A stretch of DNA of 50,247 nt from UBA4292 sp002395865 (GCA_946533395.1 CAMNBU010000015.1:1-50247); one strand, 5' to 3'. Positions 1 through 8,072 are shown, counted from the stretch's first letter. Notes: generated from the sequence alone by a model not told the origin. Numbers and translations are program-made.

Positions 1-20
1 CTGTAATCAAAATTTCTCAT
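1..20 (-). CDS. Start of an unidentified gene (5' end only)
   Basis: An ATG on the minus strand at 20-18 is preceded by a good Shine-Dalgarno GAGGA (28-32) with 7 nt spacing, and by a consensus promoter further upstream. Only the first six residues, MRNFDY, fall inside the window. Fic-family proteins of Clostridia often begin with a similar FDYS-type N-terminus, and the palindromic operator beside the promoter would fit an autoregulated gene. Six residues cannot establish a family, so the function is left open. Confidence 0.5.
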
Positions 21-78
21 TTCAATATCCTCATTTAAACATCAATTTACTCATATGCGGATATAATGATGCATTTAA

Positions 79-107
79 ATAATAGCACTCATTATACTCA
101 TTGTCAA
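79..107 (-). promoter_or_regulatory. Sigma-A type promoter for the gene leaving the window at the left edge
   Basis: On the minus strand a perfect -35 TTGACA (107-102) is separated by 17 bp from -10 TATTAT (84-79). It lies about 60 bp upstream of the ATG at position 20. Nothing else in the stretch competes as clearly. Confidence 0.75.
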
Positions 108-110
108 CGT

Positions 111-144
111 CAACTACATCATTTTTTAAAAAATGATGTAGTTG
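111..144. promoter_or_regulatory. 34-bp perfect palindrome, putative operator
   Basis: The half CAACTACATCATTTTTT is followed directly by its exact reverse complement, with no spacer. The palindrome sits 3 bp upstream of the -35 box of the leftward promoter. An additional half-site ATGATGTAATT occurs at 153-163, about two helical turns from the matching half-site at 133-143. The position suggests a binding site for a dimeric regulator. It lacks the GC-rich stem and terminal T-run of a terminator. Confidence 0.6.
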
Positions 145-161
145 AGCAAATGATGATGTAA

Positions 162-200
162 TTAAAAAACGCTGGGCGGGAGAATTATCTCTCCCGCCCA
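162..200 (-). terminator. Rho-independent terminator, bidirectional
   Basis: An 11-bp stem, TGGGCGGGAGA (173-183) with TCTCCCGCCCA (190-200), has a 6-nt loop. On the minus strand the stem is followed by GCGTTTTTTAAT, on the plus strand by TTTT. It ends the leftward transcript of the SIMPL gene after an untranslated tail of about 130 nt. Confidence 0.85.
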
Positions 201-333
201 TTTTGCATCTCCATCCGCACCTTCAAAAAAGGTTGGAAGTAAATACGATAATTCAAACGCTGAATCATCCCTGTTGTGATTAGTGAGGTACGCAGTCTTC
301 CGGTCTCTATCGCAAAGGCCTCGCATCAGGAAG

Positions 334-990
334 CTATTCCAGCTCCCACACTATGGTGACCGTATCGCTAAGATCGATATTCTCTGGGTTTATGTCGATG
401 CACTTTGCCTCAGACGCATACGCCCTGAGAGCTCCGTCTGTGGCGTAGCGTGCATTTGAAAACATGTTTATCTCGCCCCAGTTGTAGTCTATGCTTAAGA
501 TATCACCAAGTCTTCTGCCGGCTGCCGTAGCTATGACCATGGCCTTCTTCTCTGCATCCCTTACCGCACTCTCCAAAAGTGCATCGGCTGTAGCTGATCT
601 GTCTTTAACACAAAACCCAACATTTATCATCGGTTCGGCAACAGAGGCGGATATTGCGCTGAGCACCTCACCAAGCCTCTTCGTGTCGAGATCGAATTCG
701 AGCTTAAGAAAATGCGAGCAGGCAAAGCCCTTAAACACCTGCCGGTACATCCCCCTGTCGTCGGGCTCGCTGTCATATTCGCTGTTCACATTAAAATTTA
801 CTGTCTTGAGTTCCTCCGGCTCAAAGCCCACTGCCGCTATGGCCCCTTTGAGTCTCTCCAATTCCTCAGCAGCGGCCTCCATTGCTCTGCCGTAATCCAT
901 GTCTACCTCGCGAAGAGTCAGTGACACCACGGTGCAGTCAGGGTTTAAGCTAAGTCTTCCATTACCCTTTATCGTTATCGTCTTTGTCAT
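334..990 (-). CDS. SIMPL domain protein (DUF541)
   Basis: 218 residues from the ATG at 990. A longer version starting four codons upstream (1002) is possible but has no ribosome site, while the inner ATG has a weak GAGATGG 8 nt upstream. The protein has the SIMPL/DUF541 pattern: an N-terminal beta strand (TKTITIKGNGRLSLNPD), a helix with AAAEELERLKGAI, the TVNFNVNSEYD strand, and a C-terminal part with AEKKAMVIATAAGRRLGDI. Most family members are exported, but no signal peptide is visible here, so this one looks cytoplasmic. Its role is unknown; the family was named from a signalling-related mouse protein and has members in many bacteria. It is monocistronic and ends at the terminator near 180. 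Confidence 0.85.
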   Translation of the reverse strand: MTKTITIKGNGRLSLNPDCTVVSLTLREVDMDYGRAMEAAAEELERLKGAIAAVGFEPEELKTVNFNVNSEYDSEPDDRGMYRQVFKGFACSHFLKLEFDLDTKRLGEVLSAISASVAEPMINVGFCVKDRSATADALLESAVRDAEKKAMVIATAAGRRLGDILSIDYNWGEINMFSNARYATDGALRAYASEAKCIDINPENIDLSDTVTIVWELE

Positions 991-1125
991 TTTCTTTACC
1001 ATCTCGCAGGCAAAGGCACATCTGCCGCAACAGCTATTCCGGATTGATGTCTTTTCCTCAAGCCTGTGATCCTCTGTTCAGAATAAGTAATGATCCCTTC
1101 CGATGCAAAGCATCTGCAGGGGAAT

Positions 1126-1141
1126 TTAAAAATATTTTGAA
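1126..1141. promoter_or_regulatory. Putative SdpR-type operator, distal copy
   Basis: TTAAAAATATTTTGAA differs at one base from the perfect palindrome TTAAAAATATTTTTAA found 62 bp downstream (1188-1203). It lies just upstream of the -35 box of the rightward promoter. A 62-bp separation is close to six helical turns, which places both copies on the same DNA face. Confidence 0.6.
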
Positions 1142-1148
1142 ATAGTTC

Positions 1149-1177
1149 TTGACAGTTATATTTCGACGTGTTATCAT
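1149..1177 (+). promoter_or_regulatory. Promoter of the sdpR-sdpI like operon
   Basis: A perfect -35 TTGACA (1149-1154), a 17-bp spacer and -10 TATCAT (1172-1177) lie about 45 bp upstream of the repressor start codon, between the two palindromic operators. Confidence 0.75.
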
Positions 1178-1187
1178 GCCCTGGTAG

Positions 1188-1203
1188 TTAAAAATATTTT
1201 TAA
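1188..1203. promoter_or_regulatory. Putative SdpR-type operator, proximal copy
   Basis: TTAAAAATATTTTTAA is a perfect 16-bp palindrome at about the expected transcription start or just after it, ahead of the ArsR-family gene. A repressor bound here would block initiation. Autoregulation is inferred from position and from SdpR-family behaviour. Confidence 0.65.
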
Positions 1204-1221
1204 ACAGCTACGGGAGTTCAT

Positions 1222-1488
1222 ATGAGTTCAGCAAATATCTTCAAAGTTCTGTCCGATGCCCAGCGGCGTAATATCCTGGTGATGCTTAAGGACGGGCGGA
1301 TGAACGCTGGCGAGATAGCCGAAAGGCTTGACACCACGCCTGCGGCGCTCTCCTACCACCTCCGACTTTTGAAGGAAGCCGACCTGGTCACCGAGTACAG
1401 AGAAAAAAATTTCATTTACTATGAGATAAACACATCAGTCTTTCAAGAGCTGGTGCTGTGGATCTCTCAGTTCGGAAGCAACAGCTGA
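1222..1488 (+). CDS. ArsR-family repressor, SdpR-like
   Basis: 88 residues, a compact winged helix-turn-helix. Visible are LSDAQRRNILVMLKDG (first helices), MNAGEIAERLDTTPAALSYHLRLLKEADLV (the helix-turn-helix, including the ArsR hallmark SYHLRLLKEADLV) and the wing REKNFIYYEIN. There is no cysteine metal site, so this is not a metal sensor of the ArsR/SmtB kind. It matches SdpR of Bacillus, the repressor encoded beside SdpI. The ribosome site GGGAG is 5 nt before the ATG. It is 12 nt upstream of the SdpI-like gene, which shares its promoter. In Bacillus, SdpI senses the SdpC killing factor and sequesters SdpR at the membrane; whether that ligand logic applies here is unknown, and no SdpABC toxin genes are in the window. 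Confidence 0.88.
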   Translation: MSSANIFKVLSDAQRRNILVMLKDGRMNAGEIAERLDTTPAALSYHLRLLKEADLVTEYREKNFIYYEINTSVFQELVLWISQFGSNS

Positions 1489-1500
1489 AAGGAGTCTGAC

Positions 1501-2205
1501 ATGAAAAAGCTTATCTGGATAATATCCCTCATTCCGTTGATCGTTACACTTTTTGTTCTCAACATACTGCCCGAGAGCGTTCCCATGCATTTCGACTCTG
1601 ACGGCAATGTGAACCGAATGGGTTCAAAATACGAGCAGCTGCTGTTCCCCGTGATCATTCTGGCGCTTGCTCTCTTGTTCACTCTTATGATGTCTTTTTT
1701 TAAGAAAAAGGCTGAAAATGCCTCCACCGACAAGCTTCGCAAGGAGGCCCTCAATAACGTAAAGGCGCTCGGCATAGTAGGTGTTGCCACCGCTGTCCTT
1801 CAGGGAGCTCTGCATGGAGTGTTTCTGTACGGCGCAGTCTCGATGACTGAGTCCAATGCCTCTGCCCTCCCATTTGACGCCGCAAGAACAGCAGGCATCA
1901 TTATCGGGATCCTGCTCATCATTTTCGGCAATATAATTCCAAAAACCCGCCGCAACTCACTCATAGGCTTCAGAACACCTTGGAGCCTGTACAATGATAC
2001 GACTTGGCGTCTGTCAAACCTGTTTGCGGGCTATGCAATGATCATAGCGGGAGCAGCTGTTCTTGTTCTTTCCGCCCTGTTCTTATCCACGAAGCTGATC
2101 GTCTGCACTGTGAATGTGATCTTCCTTTCCTGCCTCGTATCGATGATCTACGCACATAATGTATATCTGAAGCAGATCGCATCATCTGCACCGGACGGCA
2201 AATAG
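1501..2205 (+). CDS. SdpI-family membrane protein
   Basis: 234 residues with about six hydrophobic segments. The N-terminus carries a DUF1648 signature (residues about 22-42): PESVPMHFDSDGNVNRMGSK. The C-terminal half has the SdpI signature (about 145-175): IPKTRRNSLIGFRTPWSLYN followed by DTTWRLSNLFAG. In Bacillus SdpI is an immunity protein and signal transducer that draws the SdpR repressor to the membrane. The AAAGGAG ribosome site lies 6 nt before the ATG. Together with the upstream repressor and its paired operators this is a complete two-gene SdpR/SdpI module without a recognisable toxin nearby. It converges on guaA; no strong terminator is visible between them. Confidence 0.88.
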   Translation: MKKLIWIISLIPLIVTLFVLNILPESVPMHFDSDGNVNRMGSKYEQLLFPVIILALALLFTLMMSFFKKKAENASTDKLRKEALNNVKALGIVGVATAVLQGALHGVFLYGAVSMTESNASALPFDAARTAGIIIGILLIIFGNIIPKTRRNSLIGFRTPWSLYNDTTWRLSNLFAGYAMIIAGAAVLVLSALFLSTKLIVCTVNVIFLSCLVSMIYAHNVYLKQIASSAPDGK

Positions 2206-2219
2206 ATCTTCGAAAGCAT

Positions 2220-2330
2220 TTATGACCTCAGCTTAAGCAGCTCATCAAAAAACTCCCTGAGTTCCCGCGTCTGTGCGAGCTGCGTCATTAAAAGTGCGGC
2301 TATGTGGCGGCTTATAATGAAATCGTCCAT
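2220..2330 (-). pseudogene. Short open frame downstream of guaA, possible gene remnant
   Basis: On the guaA strand an open frame runs from just after an in-frame TAA near 2376 to a TAA at 2220-2222. The only ATG (2330) gives 36 residues with an amphipathic helical look (MDDFIISRHIAALLM...). There is no ribosome site at this ATG, and the frame extends upstream without a start. This suggests the tail of a lost gene, or chance. I do not recognise the sequence. Confidence 0.25.
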
Positions 2331-2386
2331 GCCTGTGACAGTCGCAAGTCTCTGATTCCTGACGCTGTTGAGCTGGCTTTATGGAA

Positions 2387-3922
2387 CTATTCGAACTCTA
2401 TCGTACCCGGGGGTTTTGAGGTGAGGTCGTAGAATACTCTGTTGACGCCTTTTACCTCGTTGATGATCCTGGTCATAACTTTGTTTAAGACGGAGTAAGG
2501 GATCTCTGCGGCATCGGCGGTCATGAAATCGCTGGTATTGACCGCGCGCAGCACCACCGCATAGTCGTAGGTGCGGAAATCTCCCATGACACCGACTGAA
2601 CGCATGTTGGTGAGAGCAGCGAAATACTGGCCCAGGCTCTTGTCCAGGCCTGCCTTGGCCACTTCATCGCGGTAGATGTAGTCCGCATCCTGTACTATCC
2701 TCACCTTGTCGGCGGTTACTTCTCCGACGATGCGTATGCCAAGACCCGGGCCGGGGAAGGGCTGACGGAACACGAGCTTTTCGGGAATGCCGAGCTCGAG
2801 ACCAGCCTTGCGCACCTCATCCTTGAACAGCATGCGCAAAGGTTCGATTATCTCCTTGAAGCTGACAACATCGGGAAGGCCGCCCACGTTGTGATGGGAC
2901 TTGATCACGGCAGATTTTCCGAGGCCCGATTCGATCACGTCGGGATAGATGGTTCCCTGCACCAGATAATCCACCTCTCCTATCTTCTTTGCTTCCTCCT
3001 CGAATACGCGGATGAATTCTTCGCCTATGATCTTCCTCTTGGTCTCGGGATCTGTAACACCGGCCAGCTTATCGTAGTAACGCTGCGCGGCATTCACACG
3101 GATGAAGTTGAGCTCGTAGGGGCCGTTCGGTCCAAACACAGCTTCCACCTCATCGCCCTCGTTCTTTCTTAAGAGACCGTGGTCGACGAATACGCAGGTG
3201 AGCTGCTTTCCAACCGCCTTCGACAGAAGGACGGCAGCCACCGATGAATCCACTCCTCCGGAGAGCGCGCAGAGCACTCTTCCCTTACCGATCTTCTTCC
3301 TGAGATTCTCTATGGAGGTCTCGACGAAGGATTCCATCCTCCAGTCACCGCGGCAGCCACAAACAGTCAGCACGAAGTTCCTGAGCATTGTCATACCTTC
3401 ACGTGTGTGCATAACCTCGGGATGGAACTGAACTGCATACAGCTTTCTCTCGGGGCATGACATTGCGGCAACCGGGCAGACTGAGGTGTGCCCGGTGACT
3501 CTGAAGTTCTCGGGCGCCTTTGCAATGTAGTCGGTATGGCTCATCCAAACGACTGTATTTGCAGAAACGCCGTGAAACAGCGCATCCCTCACATCGACTG
3601 CGACCTCGGTATGTCCGTATTCGCTGACAGGCGCTGTCTTCACCTCGCCGCCGAGGCTGTATGCCATGAGCTGCGAGCCGTAGCAGATGCCCAGAATGGG
3701 AACACCGAGTTCATAAATGGTTGCATCGTAATGCGGAGATGTCTCCTCGTAGACGCTGTTTGGACCGCCGGTAAAGATTATGCCCTTTGGTGCAAAGGCC
3801 TTTATCTCTTCGAGGGTCTTCGTATACGGCCAGACCTCACAGTACACATTGCACTCTCTCACTCTTCTGGCAATGAGCTGGTTGTACTGTCCGCCGAAAT
3901 CAAGTACCAGTATTTTTTCCAT
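2387..3922 (-). CDS. guaA: GMP synthase (glutamine-hydrolysing)
   Basis: 511 residues, the usual length. It converts XMP, glutamine and ATP to GMP, the last step of guanylate synthesis. The N-terminal class I glutamine amidotransferase holds GICYGSQLM (nucleophile Cys) and the QFHPEV His-x-Glu. The middle ATP-pyrophosphatase domain has the P-loop ALSGGVDSSVAA. The C-terminal dimerisation domain ends in VNRVFYDLTSKPPGTIEFE. The start is placed at MEKILVLDFGGQYNQ (3922), where family homology begins; 23 more codons are open upstream but would be read through the GC-rich hairpin at 3960-3982. The ribosome site is poor (AAGAGAAAG). It follows the phosphoglucomutase gene on the same strand with 69 nt between the coding regions. 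Confidence 0.96.
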   Translation of the reverse strand: MEKILVLDFGGQYNQLIARRVRECNVYCEVWPYTKTLEEIKAFAPKGIIFTGGPNSVYEETSPHYDATIYELGVPILGICYGSQLMAYSLGGEVKTAPVSEYGHTEVAVDVRDALFHGVSANTVVWMSHTDYIAKAPENFRVTGHTSVCPVAAMSCPERKLYAVQFHPEVMHTREGMTMLRNFVLTVCGCRGDWRMESFVETSIENLRKKIGKGRVLCALSGGVDSSVAAVLLSKAVGKQLTCVFVDHGLLRKNEGDEVEAVFGPNGPYELNFIRVNAAQRYYDKLAGVTDPETKRKIIGEEFIRVFEEEAKKIGEVDYLVQGTIYPDVIESGLGKSAVIKSHHNVGGLPDVVSFKEIIEPLRMLFKDEVRKAGLELGIPEKLVFRQPFPGPGLGIRIVGEVTADKVRIVQDADYIYRDEVAKAGLDKSLGQYFAALTNMRSVGVMGDFRTYDYAVVLRAVNTSDFMTADAAEIPYSVLNKVMTRIINEVKGVNRVFYDLTSKPPGTIEFE

Positions 3923-3959
3923 ATCGATAATCTTTCTCTTGGTTGAAATCAGTTGAAAC

Positions 3960-3982
3960 GCCGGCGCCGTTACGGCGCCGGC
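3960..3982 (-). promoter_or_regulatory. GC-rich hairpin between pgm and guaA
   Basis: A perfect 10-bp stem GCCGGCGCCG with loop TTA lies 9 nt after the phosphoglucomutase stop and about 38 nt before the guaA ATG. On the transcribed strand it is followed by GTTTCAACTGATTTC, which lacks a true U-run. It may be an mRNA stability or attenuation element rather than a full terminator. No purine riboswitch core was recognised. Confidence 0.5.
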
Positions 3983-3991
3983 AATGATCAT

Positions 3992-5719
3992 TTATTCCTC
4001 TGTAAGTGCAAGAAAGCCTTCGGTGAGCGCCTTAAGCTTCTCGCCTGCATTCTCGAATGAGTTGCCCTTCACACCCATGTAGAACTTGATCTTGGGCTCC
4101 GTGCCTGAAGGTCTCACGCAGCACCATGCATTGTCATCGAACTGATAGTAGAGAACGTTCGACTTGGGAAGACCGGTAGGGCTTACCTTGCCCGTAGCCA
4201 TATCAAGGACTGTATCCTTCTTGTAATCTCTGAACTCGAGCACCTTGTAGCCTGCAAGTTCCTTTATGGGATTGTTCCTTAAGCTCTCCATGATGGCGTT
4301 GATCTTTGCTGCGCCGTCCATGCCCTTAAGGGTGACTGTGTGCAAGCCCTCGCGGTAGTAGCCGTACTTCTCGTAGATCTTAAGCATCTGATCCCAGAGA
4401 GTGAGGCCCTTCTTTCTGTAATATGCCGCAGCCTCGCAAAGAGCCATGACTGCCACTATGGCATCTTTGTCCCTTGCGTGTGTGCCTATGAGAAGTCCGT
4501 AGCTCTCCTCGAAACCGAACTGATAGCTGTATGTATTCTGCTCCTCGAAGAACTTGATCTGCTCACCGATGAACTTAAAACCTGTGAGGACTTCAATCAG
4601 CTTCATGTTGTACGCGGAAGCGATGGCCTTGCACATATCTGTGGTAACGATGGTCTCGACTACCGCTCCGTTAGCCGGAAGGATGCCCTTCTCTGCCTTC
4701 TGCGAGAGCTCATACTCACACACGAGACAACCGCTCATATTTCCTGTAAATGTCACATACTCGCCCGTAGCCGAATCCTTCGCGTACACGCCGAGTCTGT
4801 CGGCGTCGGGGTCGGTCGCGAGAACAAGATCCGCGTCGACCTCCTTCGCGAGCTTAAGCGCAAGCGCAAATGCCTTCGGATCCTCGGGGTTCGGATATGA
4901 CACTGTGGGGAACTCTCCGTCAGGCTTCTCCTGCTCGGGAACTGTGTATACGTTCTTGAAGCCGATCTCATTCAGGACGCGGCGAGCGGGAATATTGCCC
5001 GTGCCGTGAAGAGGCGTATAGACGATCTTCATCTCCTTACCCATCTCGGCGCAGATCTCCGGGTTGATGACCAGCTTCTTGAGCTGGGCAATGTACTTGT
5101 CATCCATATCGTAACCGATGACATTGTAAAGGCCCGCAACGGAAGCGCTCTCTTTATCCATGGTCTTGCAGGCGCTGTAATCGGTTATGGAGTTAACCTC
5201 GGAGATGATCTCCTCATCTCTGGGAGGTGTGATCTGAGCGCCGTCCTCCCAGTATACCTTGTAACCGTTGTACTCGGGCGGGTTGTGGCTTGCGGTGACC
5301 ACGATACCTGCGGTGGCTCCGAGCTCTCTGAGTGCAAATGACAGCTCCGGTGTGGGGCGAAGCGAGGGGAAGATATATGCCTTTATGCCGTTCGCTGCCA
5401 GGCAGAGAGCTGCCTCGTTTGCAAACTCAGTCGACATTCTTCTCGAATCATGCGCGATAGCCACGCCCTTAGCCTGCGTGCCCTGCTTTATGATATAGTT
5501 GGCCAGACCCTGTGAAGCCTTCCTGACCGTATATACATTCATTCTGTTGGTGCCGGCACCGAGTATTCCGCGAAGGCCTCCCGTACCGAACTCCAGATCC
5601 TTGTAAAATCTCTCCTGGATCTCATTATCGTCTCCCGCGATGGCGGCCAGTTCCTGTCTGGTCTTCTCATCAAAATAGGGATCGTTCATCCACTGCTCAT
5701 AACTTTCCTTGTAGCCCAT
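3992..5719 (-). CDS. Phosphoglucomutase / phosphomannomutase (alpha-D-phosphohexomutase)
   Basis: 575 residues, typical for the long PgcA-like type of Firmicutes. It interconverts glucose-1-phosphate and glucose-6-phosphate and so feeds UDP-glucose for envelope polymers. All four hallmark loops are present: the phosphoserine loop TASHNPPEYNGYK (Ser near residue 145), the metal loop DPDADRLG, the sugar loop GFEESYG, and the phosphate-binding RPSGTEPKIKFY near the C-terminus. The start is supported by GGAGGT 6 nt upstream and by the promoter at 5787-5815. The gene is followed by a hairpin and then guaA. Confidence 0.94.
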   Translation of the reverse strand: MGYKESYEQWMNDPYFDEKTRQELAAIAGDDNEIQERFYKDLEFGTGGLRGILGAGTNRMNVYTVRKASQGLANYIIKQGTQAKGVAIAHDSRRMSTEFANEAALCLAANGIKAYIFPSLRPTPELSFALRELGATAGIVVTASHNPPEYNGYKVYWEDGAQITPPRDEEIISEVNSITDYSACKTMDKESASVAGLYNVIGYDMDDKYIAQLKKLVINPEICAEMGKEMKIVYTPLHGTGNIPARRVLNEIGFKNVYTVPEQEKPDGEFPTVSYPNPEDPKAFALALKLAKEVDADLVLATDPDADRLGVYAKDSATGEYVTFTGNMSGCLVCEYELSQKAEKGILPANGAVVETIVTTDMCKAIASAYNMKLIEVLTGFKFIGEQIKFFEEQNTYSYQFGFEESYGLLIGTHARDKDAIVAVMALCEAAAYYRKKGLTLWDQMLKIYEKYGYYREGLHTVTLKGMDGAAKINAIMESLRNNPIKELAGYKVLEFRDYKKDTVLDMATGKVSPTGLPKSNVLYYQFDDNAWCCVRPSGTEPKIKFYMGVKGNSFENAGEKLKALTEGFLALTEE

Positions 5720-5786
5720 ATATAACCTCCGTCCTCTGTGACCGGGCTTCGTACCCCGTGAGGCCGCTGCCCGAAATCCACGTTCG

Positions 5787-5815
5787 ATTATAGCGAAAAA
5801 ACGTCGATTTCACAA
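5787..5815 (-). promoter_or_regulatory. Promoter of the phosphoglucomutase gene
   Basis: Minus-strand -35 TTGTGA (5815-5810), 17-bp spacer, -10 TATAAT (5792-5787), about 70 bp before the ATG at 5719. Confidence 0.7.
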
Positions 5816-5844
5816 TAGAAAAATACAATATTCTTCAAAAAAAT

Positions 5845-5873
5845 TTGCTTTTCTCCGCGCTTTATGGTAGTAT
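5845..5873 (+). promoter_or_regulatory. Promoter of the PAP2 gene
   Basis: Plus-strand -35 TTGCTT (5845-5850), 17-bp spacer, -10 TAGTAT (5868-5873). The start codon is at 5921. It is divergent from the phosphoglucomutase promoter. Confidence 0.6.
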
Positions 5874-5920
5874 GTGCATTGCCGCGCTTTTCGCGGCCAG
5901 AAATATCCGAGGTCATTTCC

Positions 5921-6589
5921 ATGAACTACATTAAAAAAGGCCTGAAATGGTGTGTCACCAACCCGCACACATGGGCAATGCTATATCTTGTTTTTTACCT
6001 TATCACTTTTTTCACTCTTGATAATGTGCTCAAACCGAAGTACATCATCTACAGCCCCATAGACGATCTGATACCCTTCTGCGAATACTTCATACTTCCG
6101 TATTCCACATGGTTCATGGTCTTCCCTGCGGCACTCGTCTACTTCATGATAAAGGACAAGACCGAATTTCAGGATCTTTGGTTTATAATGTTCACGGGCA
6201 TGAACCTGAGCTTTCTGATAAACGTCCTGTTTCCGACCGGACTGGATCTTCGAACAGACCTGCCCAACCGCAATATATGCGCGACTCTGGTAAACGCGAT
6301 CCGTGCAGCAGACGATCCCGTCATGGTCTGCCCTTCGATACACTGCTCGTCCTGCTCAGCTATAATCATCGTGGCCGTGAAGTCGAAATGTCTGAAAGGT
6401 CATCTGCCGCTTCGCATCACCATGATAGCAATGAATACGCTGATCATTATCTCCACTCTCTTCGTAAAGCAGCACTCTATAATAGATGTTTTCTGCGGTG
6501 TGGGCGTGAGCATCATACTTGCGATCATCTGCTACCATACTCCATGGCGCGAGGGTGTTAAAAAGACTGTCCTTAAGCCTATCATCTGA
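5921..6589 (+). CDS. PAP2-superfamily membrane phosphatase
   Basis: 222 residues starting at MNYIKKGLKW, with ribosome site GAGGT 7 nt upstream; a start 19 codons earlier lies inside the promoter and is rejected. About six membrane segments. The phosphatase core motifs are recognisable: PSIHCSSC (the PSxH motif) near residue 148 and KQHSIIDVFCGV (His and Asp of the last motif) near 190, with LRTDLPNR as a plausible first motif. The family dephosphorylates lipid or inositol phosphates at the membrane, for example undecaprenyl pyrophosphate, but the substrate is not readable from sequence. Cysteines bracket the PSxH motif, which is unusual. It is monocistronic with its own promoter and terminator. 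Confidence 0.75.
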   Translation: MNYIKKGLKWCVTNPHTWAMLYLVFYLITFFTLDNVLKPKYIIYSPIDDLIPFCEYFILPYSTWFMVFPAALVYFMIKDKTEFQDLWFIMFTGMNLSFLINVLFPTGLDLRTDLPNRNICATLVNAIRAADDPVMVCPSIHCSSCSAIIIVAVKSKCLKGHLPLRITMIAMNTLIIISTLFVKQHSIIDVFCGVGVSIILAIICYHTPWREGVKKTVLKPII

Positions 6590-6590
6590 C

Positions 6591-6634
6591 ATAAAAACAC
6601 GAGCCCGGACTTTGGTCCGGGCTCGTGTTTTTAT
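6591..6634. terminator. Bidirectional rho-independent terminator
   Basis: A perfect 20-bp stem (6591-6610 with 6615-6634) has loop TTTG, a GC-rich centre and A/T ends, giving a U-run in both directions. It is shared by the convergent PAP2 gene and the Wzz-like operon. Confidence 0.95.
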
Positions 6635-6635
6635 G

Positions 6636-8072
6636 TTAAGCGTTCTTCATTTCCTTTTTTCTGCGCGCTATTACCATGCAGAATACGATGATGAGGGCTA
6701 CCGTCACGAAGGGGCCCGCAGTCTTGATGGAGAACTTGATGAAGGTTCCCGACAATATACTGCCTGATTGAACCGTCGCTTCGCTTACCAGTGTGGTCGC
6801 GTCATTTACCTGCCTCTCGCTGAAGCTGGTCAGCATGGCATTGAAATCGTCCTCGATGGACTTCACGTTTGCGATGAGATCGCTGATGCTTCTCTCAAGG
6901 GCAGTCATTCCTGTGGTGGTCACGGAATAGGTATCATCAGCCGCACCTTCCATGAGATGGCTGTCCTCCTGTGTCTCTTCCTGATCTTCACCGTTTTCAT
7001 CATCCGGTGTGTCGGGAAGAGGCTCCTCCTCGCCCATTATATCCTTTATCTTGAGCTCATAGCCGGCTATCTCGGTATTGATCGATGTGATCTGCTCCGA
7101 GATCTCGACACGCTCCGCCACGAGGATATCGTATGTCTGTGAGGAATTGCCGTCGATCTTGGTGAGAGACTCACCCGAGCTGATATATATTATCTCGTTC
7201 TTGTCGTAGGAATCCAGAAGCTTCTCAACACGCTCCAGTCTCACCTTGTAATGCTTAAGCTGATTGTTCAGCTCATCGATCTCATAACGGTACTGTGTCA
7301 GGAGTCGGTCGGTATCCTTTGTAAGGCCATCCATGGTCACGATGGCGCGAAGCCTGGGTATCTCGCTGTCCGCCAGGCTGTTGAGTCTGATGTAGATATC
7401 ATTGAAGCCTGCCCCGCCGATCACTGCGCCCTGCTCGAGCTCATACATTTCGGCCGCATATCCCGCAGCCTGAGTTATCCTCTCGTTAAGGACGTCGAGC
7501 TGCTGAGAATAGTCATAGGCGTCAAGGTTCAGAAGATCTCCCGTCCACTTAAGGCCCGTCTTCTCCCTGAAATCGCTCTTATAGGCAGTCATTATCCCGT
7601 CGAGGATCCCGGCAAGATCCGCGCCCGGTATCTTACTGTCAAAGCTGTTGTTGAGCGTGATATAGTAGAGCGTCGCGTGATACCCGTCAAGGCTTAATGA
7701 TCTGCTGCCCGAAAAATCAAGCAGCGACTCGTAGCTTACAAGCTGCCTTGCGATATTTTCAGGGTACTCGCCCCTGAGTGACAGGGCCTTTCTGACTTGG
7801 GCCGTGTCGTACTTACCGGTCAGCTGAGCCAGCTCTATACCCTTTTCTATCACGGCGTCATCCAGCATCTGTTTTATATCGAATTCACTGCCGGCAGGAG
7901 TCTTCCCGTCCGCTGAGCCGGCAAATGTAAATGCTATCGTAGCAGTGGCCGTCTTTCTCGACGAAATTTCCGAAAACTTAATGATTGATACACTAAGCCC
8001 TATTACGGCCGCGATAATGATGAGTATCAGACTTCTCTTCAGGAGGCTGTTTTTTACTGCTTGCTTTTTCAT
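6636..8072 (-). CDS. Wzz-like bitopic membrane protein with extracellular coiled coil (second of a pair)
   Basis: 478 residues. A short basic cytoplasmic start (MKKQAVKNSLLKRS) leads into membrane helix 15-34. About 400 extracytoplasmic residues follow, rich in helix and heptad-like patterns (DRLLTQYRYEIDELNNQLKH), then an acidic linker near 350-385 (DTPDDENGEDQEE). A second membrane helix lies near 448-468, with the basic tail ARRKKEMKNA. This is the two-helix topology of Wzz/polysaccharide co-polymerases, but the proline-rich motif normally before the second helix is missing and no tyrosine kinase domain follows. Its ATG overlaps the previous stop (ATGA), so the two are translationally coupled. 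Function unknown; an envelope-spanning complex with its partner is inferred. Confidence 0.6.
   Translation of the reverse strand: MKKQAVKNSLLKRSLILIIIAAVIGLSVSIIKFSEISSRKTATATIAFTFAGSADGKTPAGSEFDIKQMLDDAVIEKGIELAQLTGKYDTAQVRKALSLRGEYPENIARQLVSYESLLDFSGSRSLSLDGYHATLYYITLNNSFDSKIPGADLAGILDGIMTAYKSDFREKTGLKWTGDLLNLDAYDYSQQLDVLNERITQAAGYAAEMYELEQGAVIGGAGFNDIYIRLNSLADSEIPRLRAIVTMDGLTKDTDRLLTQYRYEIDELNNQLKHYKVRLERVEKLLDSYDKNEIIYISSGESLTKIDGNSSQTYDILVAERVEISEQITSINTEIAGYELKIKDIMGEEEPLPDTPDDENGEDQEETQEDSHLMEGAADDTYSVTTTGMTALERSISDLIANVKSIEDDFNAMLTSFSERQVNDATTLVSEATVQSGSILSGTFIKFSIKTAGPFVTVALIIVFCMVIARRKKEMKNA

Noticed and set aside
111..144. Terminator at the 34-bp palindrome
   Set aside because: The stem is AT-rich with no following T-run, while a proper terminator lies next to it at 162-200.
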